This document shows, in pieces, positions 1-6,594 of a stretch of DNA of 52,855 nucleotides (the stretch's first letter is position 1; every line of letters begins with the position of its first letter). Source of the DNA: Treponema sp. GTDB lineage: Bacteria > Spirochaetota > Spirochaetia > Treponematales > Treponemataceae. The notes below the pieces were generated by a model. That model did not search any database and had not been told where the DNA came from. It worked only from the letters and a program-made list of their open reading frames with translations. The position numbers were made by a program, and so were the translations under genes. The stretch lies in the NCBI GenBank assembly GCA_017962415.1, contig JAGCVK010000053.1, forward strand, positions 1-52,855, in the 5' to 3' direction.

Positions 1-2
1 CC

Positions 3-65
3 ACATAACAATTGGTTGTACCGCAGCGGGCTCGACCCGCTGTCGGCTACGAACCTTTGTTATGC
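3..65 (-). repeat. attC-like cassette recombination site
   Basis: On the minus strand the site opens with GCATAAC 21 nt after the stop of the 87-1148 gene and closes with GTTATGT, an integron-type GTT core. The outer arms CATAAC/GTTATG and inner arms AAGGTT/AACC pair, and the centre holds an inverted GC hairpin (GCGGGTCGAGCCCGC). Short imperfect palindromes with terminal RYYYAAC and GTTRRRY boxes just after a gene are the signature of integron attC sites. The left flank is cut by the window edge, so the next cassette is not seen. Confidence 0.7.
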
Positions 66-86
66 TATTATATAATTAACTTCAAA

Positions 87-1148
87 TTAATAAGCATCCA
101 CATTAAAGTATTGCCAGTTACTGTAATGTTCATACCATACTTCTTCTGCAATATTATTAATTGAATCATACTTAACTGTTTGGAACATTGGATAACCATA
201 TTCTGAACAAACTTGTATTCCAAAAAGTTTTTTCATATTCTTATACTGATAAATTATAAAATCTTTTCCTACGCTTTCGGCAATGCAAAGATTGTTTTCA
301 AAATAATAAGTTTTAGTACCACGCCAGTTTTTTTCTGCTACAGTTTTAATTGTTCCATCACTATTATATGTTATGGTTGTATCAGCCGGATATTTGTCTT
401 TATTTGTTTTATATGAATAATTTTTTACTTCTGGATTGTTTGGATCATCACAAATTTCCTTTTTACAAATCAGCTGATTATATTCATTATATTCATATGT
501 GATTTCTGCAGAACCACTTTTTCCTTCCTGAAGTGTTTCAGAAAGTAAATTGCCGTTGCTATCAAATTTTCTATTATATCGGGCTTCTCCTGTAACAGAC
601 TTTTCTGGATTACAACCAAAAGATACTGAATAATTGTTTGAATTCTTGCAGAAGAATAAATCGCTGATAACTAAATCATTCCATTTTTTTCCTGGATAAA
701 CTTCATTTATTGTAATATGGATTTCAGTTACTTTTACTGTTTTACTTAAATCAAGTTTTTGTATTTTCATTTCATCATTAAGAATAAAACTTTTGTCTTT
801 TATAGGAGTTGATTTTGCATTATTAACAGAAATTGTTATTTTTTTGATGCGGTCATTATTTTCAAAATATCTGTTGTCAAAAAATCCAGCCTTAATTGAT
901 AATGAATCAATTTCAATTGGTTCTGCAAAATAAATATTTATCAACGGTTTTGATAACAGTTGTTTGTTTTCTGTAACGGCAAAAACTGTATCTGAAGATG
1001 AATCGAACATATTCAATGGTTGATAACGCAAAACATTTTTTTCATCCTTAAGAAAATCTGTAACTAAAACTGAATGAATAACAGCATTTTCTGCAAAAAG
1101 AGAAGTACAAATTCCAAATGTAAGAATACATAATAATTTTTTTACCAT
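87..1148 (-). CDS. Exported protein with a glycan-binding-like N-terminal domain (integron cassette)
   Basis: Start chosen at the ATG at 1148, preceded by AAGGA; an in-frame ATG six codons earlier lacks a better site. The first ~19 residues form a signal peptide (hydrophobic LLCILTFGICTSLF, then AEN). Residues ~25-150 resemble the discoidin-like NADase-type glycan-binding fold: a YQPLNMFD segment, then INIYFAEPIEIDSLSIKAGF, a YFENNDRIKKI stretch and further beta strands. The C-terminal half has repeated YNxxG-type strands (FDSNGNLLSE, TYEYNEYNQLI, TITYNSDGTI) that recall YD/RHS-like or MORN-like repeats. No catalytic motif is recognised. It is the only gene between two attC-like sites, so it is the cargo of one cassette. 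Glycan binding is inferred from the fold resemblance; the biological role is unknown. Confidence 0.72.
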   Translation of the reverse strand: MVKKLLCILTFGICTSLFAENAVIHSVLVTDFLKDEKNVLRYQPLNMFDSSSDTVFAVTENKQLLSKPLINIYFAEPIEIDSLSIKAGFFDNRYFENNDRIKKITISVNNAKSTPIKDKSFILNDEMKIQKLDLSKTVKVTEIHITINEVYPGKKWNDLVISDLFFCKNSNNYSVSFGCNPEKSVTGEARYNRKFDSNGNLLSETLQEGKSGSAEITYEYNEYNQLICKKEICDDPNNPEVKNYSYKTNKDKYPADTTITYNSDGTIKTVAEKNWRGTKTYYFENNLCIAESVGKDFIIYQYKNMKKLFGIQVCSEYGYPMFQTVKYDSINNIAEEVWYEHYSNWQYFNVDAY

Positions 1149-1182
1149 TTTTTTTCCTTCAAGCACCCCAGTGCGGGTGTCC

Positions 1183-1249
1183 GTGTAACTTCGCAGTTAA
1201 ACCGCAAACCAGCTTGACTGGTTTGTCGGATTTGAAGTGCATGTTATGG
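1183..1249 (-). repeat. attC-like cassette recombination site
   Basis: Minus strand: CCATAAC starts 8 nt after the higA stop codon and the site ends with GTTACAC. The arms ATGCACTTCAAA and TTTAACTGCGAA pair imperfectly, and the middle forms a strong hairpin (AAACCAGTCAAGCTGGTTT). At 67 bp it matches the 63-bp site at 3-65 in architecture although the sequence is unrelated, as expected for attC sites, which are recognised by folded structure. Confidence 0.72.
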
Positions 1250-1257
1250 CAAATTTT

Positions 1258-1575
1258 TTATGCATATGCATACAGTTTTATCATTTCAAATTCTGGCGCA
1301 TGATTGTTTTCTTCTTCCTCTAAATCATAGAGATTCTGAAGATTCAACCAAAACTCAGCTGTTGTTCCGAAAAATTTTGCAAAGCGAATTGCAGTATCGG
1401 CAGTTACAGCTCTTTTACCGCGTATGATTTCTGATATGCGTGTTTCCGGAACATTAATTTCTTTTGCAAGTCTGTATGCACTTACATTCATTGGTACTAA
1501 GAATTCTTCTTTTAATACTTCGCCAGGATGAATGTTTGGCAATTTTTCATCAGTGATAGTCTGTGATTCTGACAT
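1258..1575 (-). CDS. higA: HigA-family antitoxin (XRE helix-turn-helix)
   Basis: Cytoplasmic DNA-binding antitoxin of 105 residues that should neutralise the adjacent HigB toxin and repress the shared promoter. It carries the typical HigA entry (NIHPGEVLKEEFLVPMNVSAYRLA) followed by the XRE helix-turn-helix (RLAKEINVPETRISEIIRGKRAVTADTAIRFAKFFGTT) and the family tail EFWLNLQNLYDLE. Start at 1575 is supported by GGAGG nine nt upstream and by the family N-terminus; an upstream in-frame start would add 16 unrelated residues. It overlaps the 3' end of higB by 26 nt, the usual toxin-first higBA order. An inverted ATACTA/TAGTAT repeat in the higB promoter is a plausible operator. HigBA modules are common in chromosomal integrons, which fits the flanking attC-like site. 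Confidence 0.9.
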   Translation of the reverse strand: MSESQTITDEKLPNIHPGEVLKEEFLVPMNVSAYRLAKEINVPETRISEIIRGKRAVTADTAIRFAKFFGTTAEFWLNLQNLYDLEEEENNHAPEFEMIKLYAYA

Positions 1576-1831
1576 TATCTGCACCTCCGTTTTCAAAACT
1601 AAAAATAATTCTCCACTGGTCATTTATTCTTATTGAATAAAAGCCAGCCAGATTTCCTGCAAGTTCTTCAAGATGATTTCCCGGGGGAACTCGTAAATCT
1701 GAAACTTCTTTTGCCGAAGCTATCATACGAAGCTTGCGCCTTGCAACATTTTGTATTGTTGGCGGTAATTTTCTACTCCGTAAACCTTTATTTATTAATT
1801 CTGTATCATAGTCTCCAAAGGACCTTATCAT
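1550..1831 (-). CDS. higB: HigB/RelE-family toxin
   Basis: Small basic protein of 93 residues with the HigB/RelE fold signature: the central VPPGNHLEELAGNLAGFYSIRINDQWRIIF segment and a terminal ITDYH. HigB toxins are ribosome-dependent mRNA endonucleases. It is translationally coupled to higA by a 26-nt overlap. No Shine-Dalgarno precedes the ATG at 1831; instead a -10-like TAGTAT ends 6 nt before it, with TTGACA 18 nt further up, so the transcript may be leaderless. The pair has its own promoter and sits downstream of a terminator, so it is insulated from the other cassette genes, as is usual for toxin-antitoxin cassettes that must be expressed wherever they lie in an array. Confidence 0.9.
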   Translation of the reverse strand: MIRSFGDYDTELINKGLRSRKLPPTIQNVARRKLRMIASAKEVSDLRVPPGNHLEELAGNLAGFYSIRINDQWRIIFSFENGGADNVRITDYH

Positions 1832-1837
1832 ATTAAT

Positions 1838-1867
1838 ATACTAACGTCAAACAGTAGTATTTGTCAA
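1838..1867 (-). promoter_or_regulatory. higBA promoter and candidate HigA operator
   Basis: Minus strand: TTGACA, an 18-nt spacer, then TAGTAT, ending 6 nt before the higB ATG. The inverted hexamers ATACTA and TAGTAT, 11 nt apart, span the spacer and -10 and could be the HigA operator. The promoter is seen directly; autoregulation is inferred from the family. Confidence 0.6.
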
Positions 1868-1883
1868 GTTTTATACATTGCAG

Positions 1884-1909
1884 AAAAAAAGAGCGGCGTA
1901 AAGCCGCTT
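1884..1909 (-). terminator. Intrinsic terminator between the small cassette gene and higBA
   Basis: Minus strand: GCGGC, loop TTTAC, GCCGC, then a run of T residues. It would stop transcripts coming from the gene at 1965-2192 before they enter higBA. Confidence 0.7.
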
Positions 1910-1964
1910 ACTACCGCTACCTGCTTAGCTTTAAAGTTCAATTTCATTTTTTATTACAAATAAA

Positions 1965-2192
1965 TTAAGCTACTCCATTTACCCATAAATTATAAAACTC
2001 TTCTTTTTCTATATCATATGAAATATTCCAAAAATCTGTTCCGCCGTCAAAAACAATAACTTCTTCTGTACTAAAGCAATCTTCTTTGTCATCCAGGATG
2101 AAAAAATTTAAATATACAATCTTTTTATTTCCATCCATTCTTGTAAAAACTTGAACAGAATACTCTTCTTTTTTTTCTAAAAAGCAGGCCAA
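1965..2192 (-). CDS. Small hypothetical protein in an integron cassette, start uncertain
   Basis: An open frame of up to 75 residues, acidic and aromatic, ending in NLWVNGVA. No family recognised. The start is doubtful: the longest version uses TTG at 2192, directly after the attC core, with no ribosome binding site; an ATG at codon 19 (MDGNKK) is a shorter alternative without a good site. The reading frame continues almost to the recombination core, so the gene may have lost its 5' end, or it may depend on translation from an adjacent cassette. It shares one cassette interval with higBA but is separated from it by a terminator, and no attC-like site follows it, so two cassettes may have fused here. 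Confidence 0.45.
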   Translation of the reverse strand: MACFLEKKEEYSVQVFTRMDGNKKIVYLNFFILDDKEDCFSTEEVIVFDGGTDFWNISYDIEKEEFYNLWVNGVA

Positions 2193-2202
2193 TGGCCCGT
2201 CC

Positions 2203-2330
2203 GCCTAACTACGCGCTTAAACGGTGGCGGGCTTGACCCGACATCCGATTTGATGCATCGTGCGCGTAAGCGCACTAGTAAATAATTTCCATAAATGCAA
2301 ACGACCGCAGGTCGTAAGTGCGTGTTAGAC
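2203..2330 (-). repeat. Long attC-like site (128 bp), near-identical to 3401-3529
   Basis: Minus strand: GTCTAAC begins 6 nt after the stop codon of the TPR gene and the site ends with GTTAGGC. Arms ACGCACTTA/TTAAGCGCGT pair, and nested hairpins include GACCTGCGGTC, TGCGCTTACGCGCA and GGGTCAAGCCC. The left box GTCTAAC is the exact complement of GTTAGAC, the core at the upstream border of the same cassette (3401-3407), as predicted for a cassette that integrated from a circle. Apart from a few bases the site equals the one at 3401-3529. Confidence 0.8.
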
Positions 2331-2336
2331 TGTTTT

Positions 2337-3362
2337 TTAATTATAGCTGCTTGAAGCATCAAAATATACTTTATTATCTAAAACTTGTTTTACATATTTT
2401 ATAAAAACATCAAATTCAGGATAAACCTTAAAATCAATTTCAGTTGTTCTGTGTCTTTTTGTTTCTATTTCATCAATACCCAATAAATATGGATATCCGA
2501 ATTCTGCTGTAACAGTATCATATTCCAGATTTACTGTTTTTATTATTTTATTATTTAATTTTACATTGCAGGTCAACGGATAATAAAAATCTCCACTCTG
2601 ATCAAACTTTTCATATACATCTACATTAAATCCGTTATACTCAAAAGAGTGTATTATAAAGAAATTTTGTCTTTTTATACTTTCGTCATTTGAATTTTTC
2701 CATACATTTTTTATCTGATCTTCATATTGTTTTACTTTTTTGTATTCACCTTGAGAATATAAAATAAGAATCATCAGGTTATTCATGGAAAATGAATTGT
2801 TATCATATTTTAAATATTCTTCTACATATGGTTTTGCTTTTTTATATTCTTTCATTTCATAAAGGATATAAGCCATTCTGTATGTAGCATCTGAAGATTT
2901 TTCTATTTCATAAAATTTTGAATAATTCGTGAGTGCTTTATTATATTCTCCTGAATTTTCATAAATTACTCCAAGCATTTTATATGCTTTTGAATGCTTT
3001 TTATCAAGTTCAATGCATTTCTCATAATATGATATAGCTACATCATATTTTTCTGTATAAAAGCAACTTCCTGCAAGATAATAATATGCTGCAGCGAAAT
3101 CCGATGCTTTTTGTATTGCAATTTTTAAATACTTTTGAGCTTCATCATCATTTTCCAATCTGAAATAAGCAAGCCCTAAATAATAATATTCTGAAGCGGA
3201 ATAGTTTGATTCATCTATTTCTTTTATTGAAGCAATAATTGAATTGTATTGTTCACTTTTGTCTAATTCTTCATACTTATCAATTGTATAATTTTTGTTT
3301 TTAGCAAAACAACATATACAAACATTCATTAATATAATCGAAAATAATACAATTTTTTTCAT
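2337..3362 (-). CDS. Exported tetratricopeptide-repeat protein (integron cassette)
   Basis: A 341-residue protein beginning with a signal peptide (KKIVLFSIILMNVCICCFAK). Residues ~35-235 hold about five TPR units, visible as repeated YYYLGLAYF..., AAYYYLAGSCFYTEKYDVAI, SKAYKMLGVIYENSGEYNKAL, ATYRMAYILYEMKEYKKA and NNLMILILYSQGEYKKV. The last ~100 residues form a beta-rich tail of unknown type (FDQSGDFYYPLTCNVKLNNK). TPR arrays mediate protein-protein contact, here in the periplasm or outside the cell; the partner is unknown. Start at ATG 3362 follows GAAAGGAAAAGAG. The gene fills a cassette whose two borders carry near-identical 128-129 bp attC-like sites. Confidence 0.8.
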   Translation of the reverse strand: MKKIVLFSIILMNVCICCFAKNKNYTIDKYEELDKSEQYNSIIASIKEIDESNYSASEYYYLGLAYFRLENDDEAQKYLKIAIQKASDFAAAYYYLAGSCFYTEKYDVAISYYEKCIELDKKHSKAYKMLGVIYENSGEYNKALTNYSKFYEIEKSSDATYRMAYILYEMKEYKKAKPYVEEYLKYDNNSFSMNNLMILILYSQGEYKKVKQYEDQIKNVWKNSNDESIKRQNFFIIHSFEYNGFNVDVYEKFDQSGDFYYPLTCNVKLNNKIIKTVNLEYDTVTAEFGYPYLLGIDEIETKRHRTTEIDFKVYPEFDVFIKYVKQVLDNKVYFDASSSYN

Positions 3363-3400
3363 TTCTCTTTTCCTTTCTTAAACAGCCCATTGGCCTGTCA

Positions 3401-3529
3401 GTCTAACTACACACTTAAACGGTGGCGGGCGCTGACCCGACATCCGATTTGATGCATCGTGCGCGTAAGCGCACTAGTAAATAATTTCCATAAATGCAAA
3501 CGACCGCTGGTCGTAAGTGCATGTTATAC
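3401..3529 (-). repeat. Long attC-like site (129 bp), near-identical to 2203-2330
   Basis: Minus strand: GTATAAC starts one nt after the stop codon of the 3531-4550 gene and the site closes with GTTAGAC. It folds like its neighbour at 2203-2330: outer arms around TAAGTGC, a GACC..GGTC hairpin, a TGCGC..GCGCA hairpin and a GGGTC..GCCC hairpin. Near-identity of two sites in one array suggests related cassette origin, as in Vibrio repeat-type arrays. Confidence 0.8.
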
Positions 3530-3530
3530 G

Positions 3531-4550
3531 TTATTTTTTTACTTTTGCAGTCTCGATAATTTTGTTTATCATATCTATATTCTTTTCAATGAATGATGAA
3601 TAGCCATTTATTCTTAATACATCAAAGTTTTCTCCATCTTCTGAAAATAGACAAAGTTTTACAGTATTTAGTTCCCAATAATCATAGGTAATTACATCAT
3701 AAGTTATACAAATTGAATTTCCGATTTTTTCCATTTTGTATGATGTCGGGACAACGCAAGCTCGCATTGAAGATGATATAATATCACTTAAAATGTATGC
3801 ATAGTAATCTTTAAAACCCGCTTCTGTTAATGAAAATTTATCTGTAAAAATTACTGAATCCATTTTAGTTGTGTCTGGGAAAACATAATAAGATGAATCT
3901 AAAACATAATTCTTTGGAAGCTGTAACTCAAAATTATTATAAGTAACTTTTGTTGATTTTTTAGGCTTTACCTTATTCATGTCACGAATTTTAGGTTCAG
4001 GAATATCTGCTGAATCTAAGAAGTAAGATAATTCATCTGGTGAAAGAGCTCCAAATTGAATACACTCAGTAATGATTTCATTATTTTCATCTTTTTCCCA
4101 AATTAAATTTGTTATTGGAATAAAGAAATCAACAAGTCCCGATTTTGTTACTTTTCCTGAAAATAAATCTTTTTTTGTAGTTACAAAACTACCTGGAAGA
4201 TTTTTTCTCATTCCCATATCTGTGTAAAAAAACAGATTTGAAAGCTTTGGTTTTAAAATTGTATTGAACTCTTCTGTATTTCCTTCGTTCATTTCAATTA
4301 ATTCTATTGAGGTGTTAAATCCTTTTGAAATTTTTACTGTTGCGGTACAGGCTTTTTGATTTTCAACATCTCTGTATCTAACAATATATCCGGTTCCTAT
4401 ATTTACCAGATTAATAAAATTTCCATTTTTTTCTCTGTAAACAACTCCAAGTCCTGGCATGTCATTCAATTCGTCATAACTCATTTGAGCAAATAGACAA
4501 TTACATATTAATCCGAAGATTATTAATAGTAACATTCTTTTTGTTTTCAT
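3531..4550 (-). CDS. Exported protein of unknown function (integron cassette)
   Basis: A 339-residue protein with a signal peptide (MLLLIIFGLICNCLFAQ, cleavage probably after FA). No family recognised. The mature part is beta-rich with a lysine cluster near the middle (KVKPKKSTKVTYNN) that may separate two domains; the second half has FELQLPKNYVLDSS and a C-terminal ISSFIEKN-like helix, a pattern seen in periplasmic binding or stress-related lipocalin-like proteins, but the resemblance is weak. Start ATG 4550 follows AAGGAG. It is the first gene of the array if the array is read on the minus strand from the border at 4577-4583. Confidence 0.7.
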   Translation of the reverse strand: MKTKRMLLLIIFGLICNCLFAQMSYDELNDMPGLGVVYREKNGNFINLVNIGTGYIVRYRDVENQKACTATVKISKGFNTSIELIEMNEGNTEEFNTILKPKLSNLFFYTDMGMRKNLPGSFVTTKKDLFSGKVTKSGLVDFFIPITNLIWEKDENNEIITECIQFGALSPDELSYFLDSADIPEPKIRDMNKVKPKKSTKVTYNNFELQLPKNYVLDSSYYVFPDTTKMDSVIFTDKFSLTEAGFKDYYAYILSDIISSSMRACVVPTSYKMEKIGNSICITYDVITYDYWELNTVKLCLFSEDGENFDVLRINGYSSFIEKNIDMINKIIETAKVKK

Positions 4551-4576
4551 TTTTACTCCTTGTGCCTCAATGCGGG

Positions 4577-4583
4577 CGTTAAC
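4577..4583 (-). other. Putative array border core (GTTAACG)
   Basis: The minus-strand heptamer GTTAACG lies 27 nt upstream of the first cassette gene, where a recombination core is expected; the sequence after it (CCCGCATTGAGG) resembles the leaders after the other cores (for example CCCGCACTGGGG after the core at 1183). No paired left box or attC fold is seen on the far side, so this could be the junction with an attI-like sequence or with a decayed site. Confidence 0.45.
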
Positions 4584-4671
4584 ATAACACTATTTATCTA
4601 AATCCGAAGCAAACTTTTTTTTATTATACCATAATTTTCAGAAATCTCACTAGTTAAAAGAAAACCAACTG

Positions 4672-4803
4672 CGTTAGGGATTGTAGGGGCTACCCTGAAA
4701 GGGCAGTTCCGGAGCAAAGCGCAGGAATGGAGCGCGGTTAGCGCGGAACCCCGAAAAGCCCGACCACTCGCGGAACGAAGTGGAGCGAGTGGGAACGCCC
4801 GAA
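4672..4803. repeat. GC-rich intergenic repeat in a gene-poor stretch (4584-4953)
   Basis: A GC-rich island in AT-rich DNA. It opens with GCGTTAGGGATTGTAGGGGC, contains small hairpins (AGCGCGGTTAGCGC; CACTCG..CGAGTG around 4765-4790) and ends GGGAACGCCC. Its style resembles the GC-rich repeats at ~9690 and ~52760 but the sequence match is loose. The rest of 4584-4953 shows no convincing gene apart from the short fragment at 4866-4931. Confidence 0.45.
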
Positions 4804-4865
4804 TATATAAATTATTGCTTTGTTTTTTGTCTATAATCTTTGACAGGAAAAATTATCTATACCAA

Positions 4866-4931
4866 TTAATAGTTCATTAGTTTTTTGAATCCGAGTTTTT
4901 CAAAAGCTTCTTGGCGCTCAATGGCATACAA
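4866..4931 (-). pseudogene. Possible remnant of an acetyltransferase C-terminus
   Basis: The minus strand reads LYAIERQEAFEKLGFKKL followed by MNY and a stop codon, with a stop codon immediately upstream in frame. The EAFEKLGFKKL pattern resembles the last conserved strand of GNAT acetyltransferases (typically YEKLGFKK). At 21 codons it is too short to prove; it may be debris of a deleted gene next to the array border. Confidence 0.25.
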
Positions 4932-4953
4932 TTATGTGATTTATCAGCTGCTT

Positions 4954-5484
4954 TTACCGTTCATCATTTACAATATGAATCACACCGGATGCTTTTAGGA
5001 TTTCTGGCATTCGGTCTTTCAAAAAATCAGGTTTTATATTTGTTTCAGGAAGTTTTTCAATTGGAATCCATACAAGTTCTTCTTTTTCGTTATTCCAGCC
5101 ATAACTTTCTGAATGGAGTTTTTTTGAGCCGCGACTTTTCATAAGATAATAATATTCCAAAACATGGCAGTTTAATCCGTCAAGACTGTCGCCTTTTCCC
5201 ACAAACAGATTTTCGCAAACTACAGCAAGCCGATCTATTTCATAAGCAACACCAGTTTCTTCCTGAACTTCGCGAAGCACACAATCTTGTGATTTTTCAT
5301 TTAAATGAACACCACCGCCAACTGAATACGCATAAGTGGCTTTTGGATTTGTTACTGCAAGAAAACAACCATCTTCAATAATAATTGCCGCCGCTCTGTA
5401 ACGAAACCAATTTTTGCCAACAGAAAAGCAGCAATCCGGATACCCAACTTTTACTTCGCCAATTTCGTTTTTTGAATCAGTCAT
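4954..5484 (-). CDS. Nudix hydrolase
   Basis: A 176-residue cytoplasmic pyrophosphohydrolase-type enzyme. The Nudix box is complete: GGGVHLNEKSQDCVLREV followed by QEETGV, giving the G-x5-E-x7-REUxEExGU pattern that binds divalent metal and the diphosphate. An N-terminal FRYRAAAIIIEDG strand and a LEYYYLM strand match the fold. The substrate cannot be told from sequence. Start ATG 5484 follows GAGG. It is the first of four closely packed minus-strand genes (Nudix, GNAT, HD, histidine phosphatase), all small housekeeping-type hydrolases or transferases, with gaps of 3-15 nt, so they may be co-transcribed in the order phosphatase, HD, GNAT, Nudix. Confidence 0.88.
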   Translation of the reverse strand: MTDSKNEIGEVKVGYPDCCFSVGKNWFRYRAAAIIIEDGCFLAVTNPKATYAYSVGGGVHLNEKSQDCVLREVQEETGVAYEIDRLAVVCENLFVGKGDSLDGLNCHVLEYYYLMKSRGSKKLHSESYGWNNEKEELVWIPIEKLPETNIKPDFLKDRMPEILKASGVIHIVNDER

Positions 5485-5496
5485 TTTTTCCTCGTT

Positions 5497-5961
5497 TTAT
5501 TTTATATTATACTGCATAAAGTTGCCGTTTTTTACAAAACCAAAATTGGTGTAAAGCAAAACTCCCATATCAGAAGCTGTAATTTGAACACAACCGCAGC
5601 CATAATCTTTTGCCTCAGAAACAACGCGACTCAAAAGTTCGCGGGCAATTCCCATACGGCGATAATTTTTATCTGTAAACATACTCGAAACAAGCCCTAT
5701 TTTTCCACTTGGGCAGCTAAAGTACGGCGGTTTTTCCACAAACGACATTCCGCTTGTGCCAACGATTTTTTCGCCGTCAACAGCAAGCCAGGAAACAAAA
5801 GTGCCGTCTGCAAGATGTCGGTTATAATAATCCAAAAGATTCGGCCGCAAATCAAAATCCTGCGTTGCACCTTCTTCTACAAGCTGAGTTATTCGCATTT
5901 CAATAAAAGTCTGTAAATCAGCTTTTGTAAGCCGCCTGTATTTAATTTGATTTTTTTCCAT
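5497..5961 (-). CDS. GNAT-family N-acetyltransferase
   Basis: A 154-residue GNAT enzyme that should transfer an acetyl group from acetyl-CoA to an amine. The acetyl-CoA pyrophosphate loop is visible in motif A: LVSSMFTDKNYRRMGIAREL (RRMGIA = Q/R-x-x-G-x-A). The C-terminal strand LLYTNFGFVKNGNFMQYNI is the usual YxxxGF motif. N-terminal YRRLTKADLQTFIEMRITQL is a typical first helix. Acceptor unknown. It starts 3 nt after the stop codon of the HD gene at 5965, so translation is likely coupled. Confidence 0.85.
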   Translation of the reverse strand: MEKNQIKYRRLTKADLQTFIEMRITQLVEEGATQDFDLRPNLLDYYNRHLADGTFVSWLAVDGEKIVGTSGMSFVEKPPYFSCPSGKIGLVSSMFTDKNYRRMGIARELLSRVVSEAKDYGCGCVQITASDMGVLLYTNFGFVKNGNFMQYNIK

Positions 5962-5964
5962 AAT

Positions 5965-6579
5965 TTACTTTTGCAGCCAGTCTTTTTCTATTGCGTTATC
6001 AAGATTTTTTGAAATCCATTTATAAACTTCGGGCATAAAATCTTTGATTACCGCCATTCTTTTTTCAACTGATTCACGGTGAGTATTGCTTTCTTTCCAG
6101 GTTATGCCTTGTGTAAGCGTATTGTGCAAAAACGGTTGGAGACGATCCATACAGGCTGCATATTTTGCATCTGGAGTTTGCATTGCATCAAATTCTTGCC
6201 AAAGTAAGCGGATTTCATTTCCCTGCTCCTGCGGTAATTGTGCAAAAAGTTTATCGGCAGCAGCAGTTTCGCGCTCGGCTTTGCTTTGATTTCCAACTGC
6301 ATCGTAAGCAAAAGTGTCGCCGGCATAAATTTCTATAAGGTCGTGAACAATACACATTTTGACTGCCCGGCTCACATCAACTTTTTCGCGCGCATATTCA
6401 CAAAAAAGCAATGCCATCATAGCAATGTGCCACGAATGCTCCGCGTCATTTTCGCGTCGGCTTTTGTCAATCAGCATTGTTCGGCGAAAAATCGAAGTCA
6501 TTTTATCAACTTCGGCTGTAAAACGCAGCTGCTGATCTAAGCGGATATTTTTGCTTTCTATAAAATCTTCAATCCCCAT
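5965..6579 (-). CDS. HD-domain phosphohydrolase (YfbR/HDDC2-like)
   Basis: A 204-residue metal-dependent phosphohydrolase. The metal ligands of the HD superfamily are clear: DAEHSWHIAMM (first His pair) and MCIVHDLIEIYAGD (the HD pair and the downstream Asp). Length and motif spacing match the YfbR/HDDC2 group of 5'-deoxynucleotidases, though the exact nucleotide is a family inference. Start ATG 6579 follows GGGATTTTTT, a weak ribosome site. It lies in a four-gene minus-strand run with GNAT and Nudix genes, which would fit a nucleotide-cleaning role. Confidence 0.83.
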   Translation of the reverse strand: MGIEDFIESKNIRLDQQLRFTAEVDKMTSIFRRTMLIDKSRRENDAEHSWHIAMMALLFCEYAREKVDVSRAVKMCIVHDLIEIYAGDTFAYDAVGNQSKAERETAAADKLFAQLPQEQGNEIRLLWQEFDAMQTPDAKYAACMDRLQPFLHNTLTQGITWKESNTHRESVEKRMAVIKDFMPEVYKWISKNLDNAIEKDWLQK

Positions 6580-6594
6580 AAAAAAATCCCACTA

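Noticed and set aside
2177..2362. Reading frame across the attC-like site
   Set aside because: It reads a palindromic recombination site; composition follows the hairpins, and no ribosome site or family match is present.
4584..4953. Integron integrase gene
   Set aside because: No frame on either strand here is long enough or carries tyrosine recombinase motifs.
5584..5916. Plus-strand frame opposite the GNAT gene
   Set aside because: The minus-strand GNAT has clear motifs; the opposite frame is a shadow without them.
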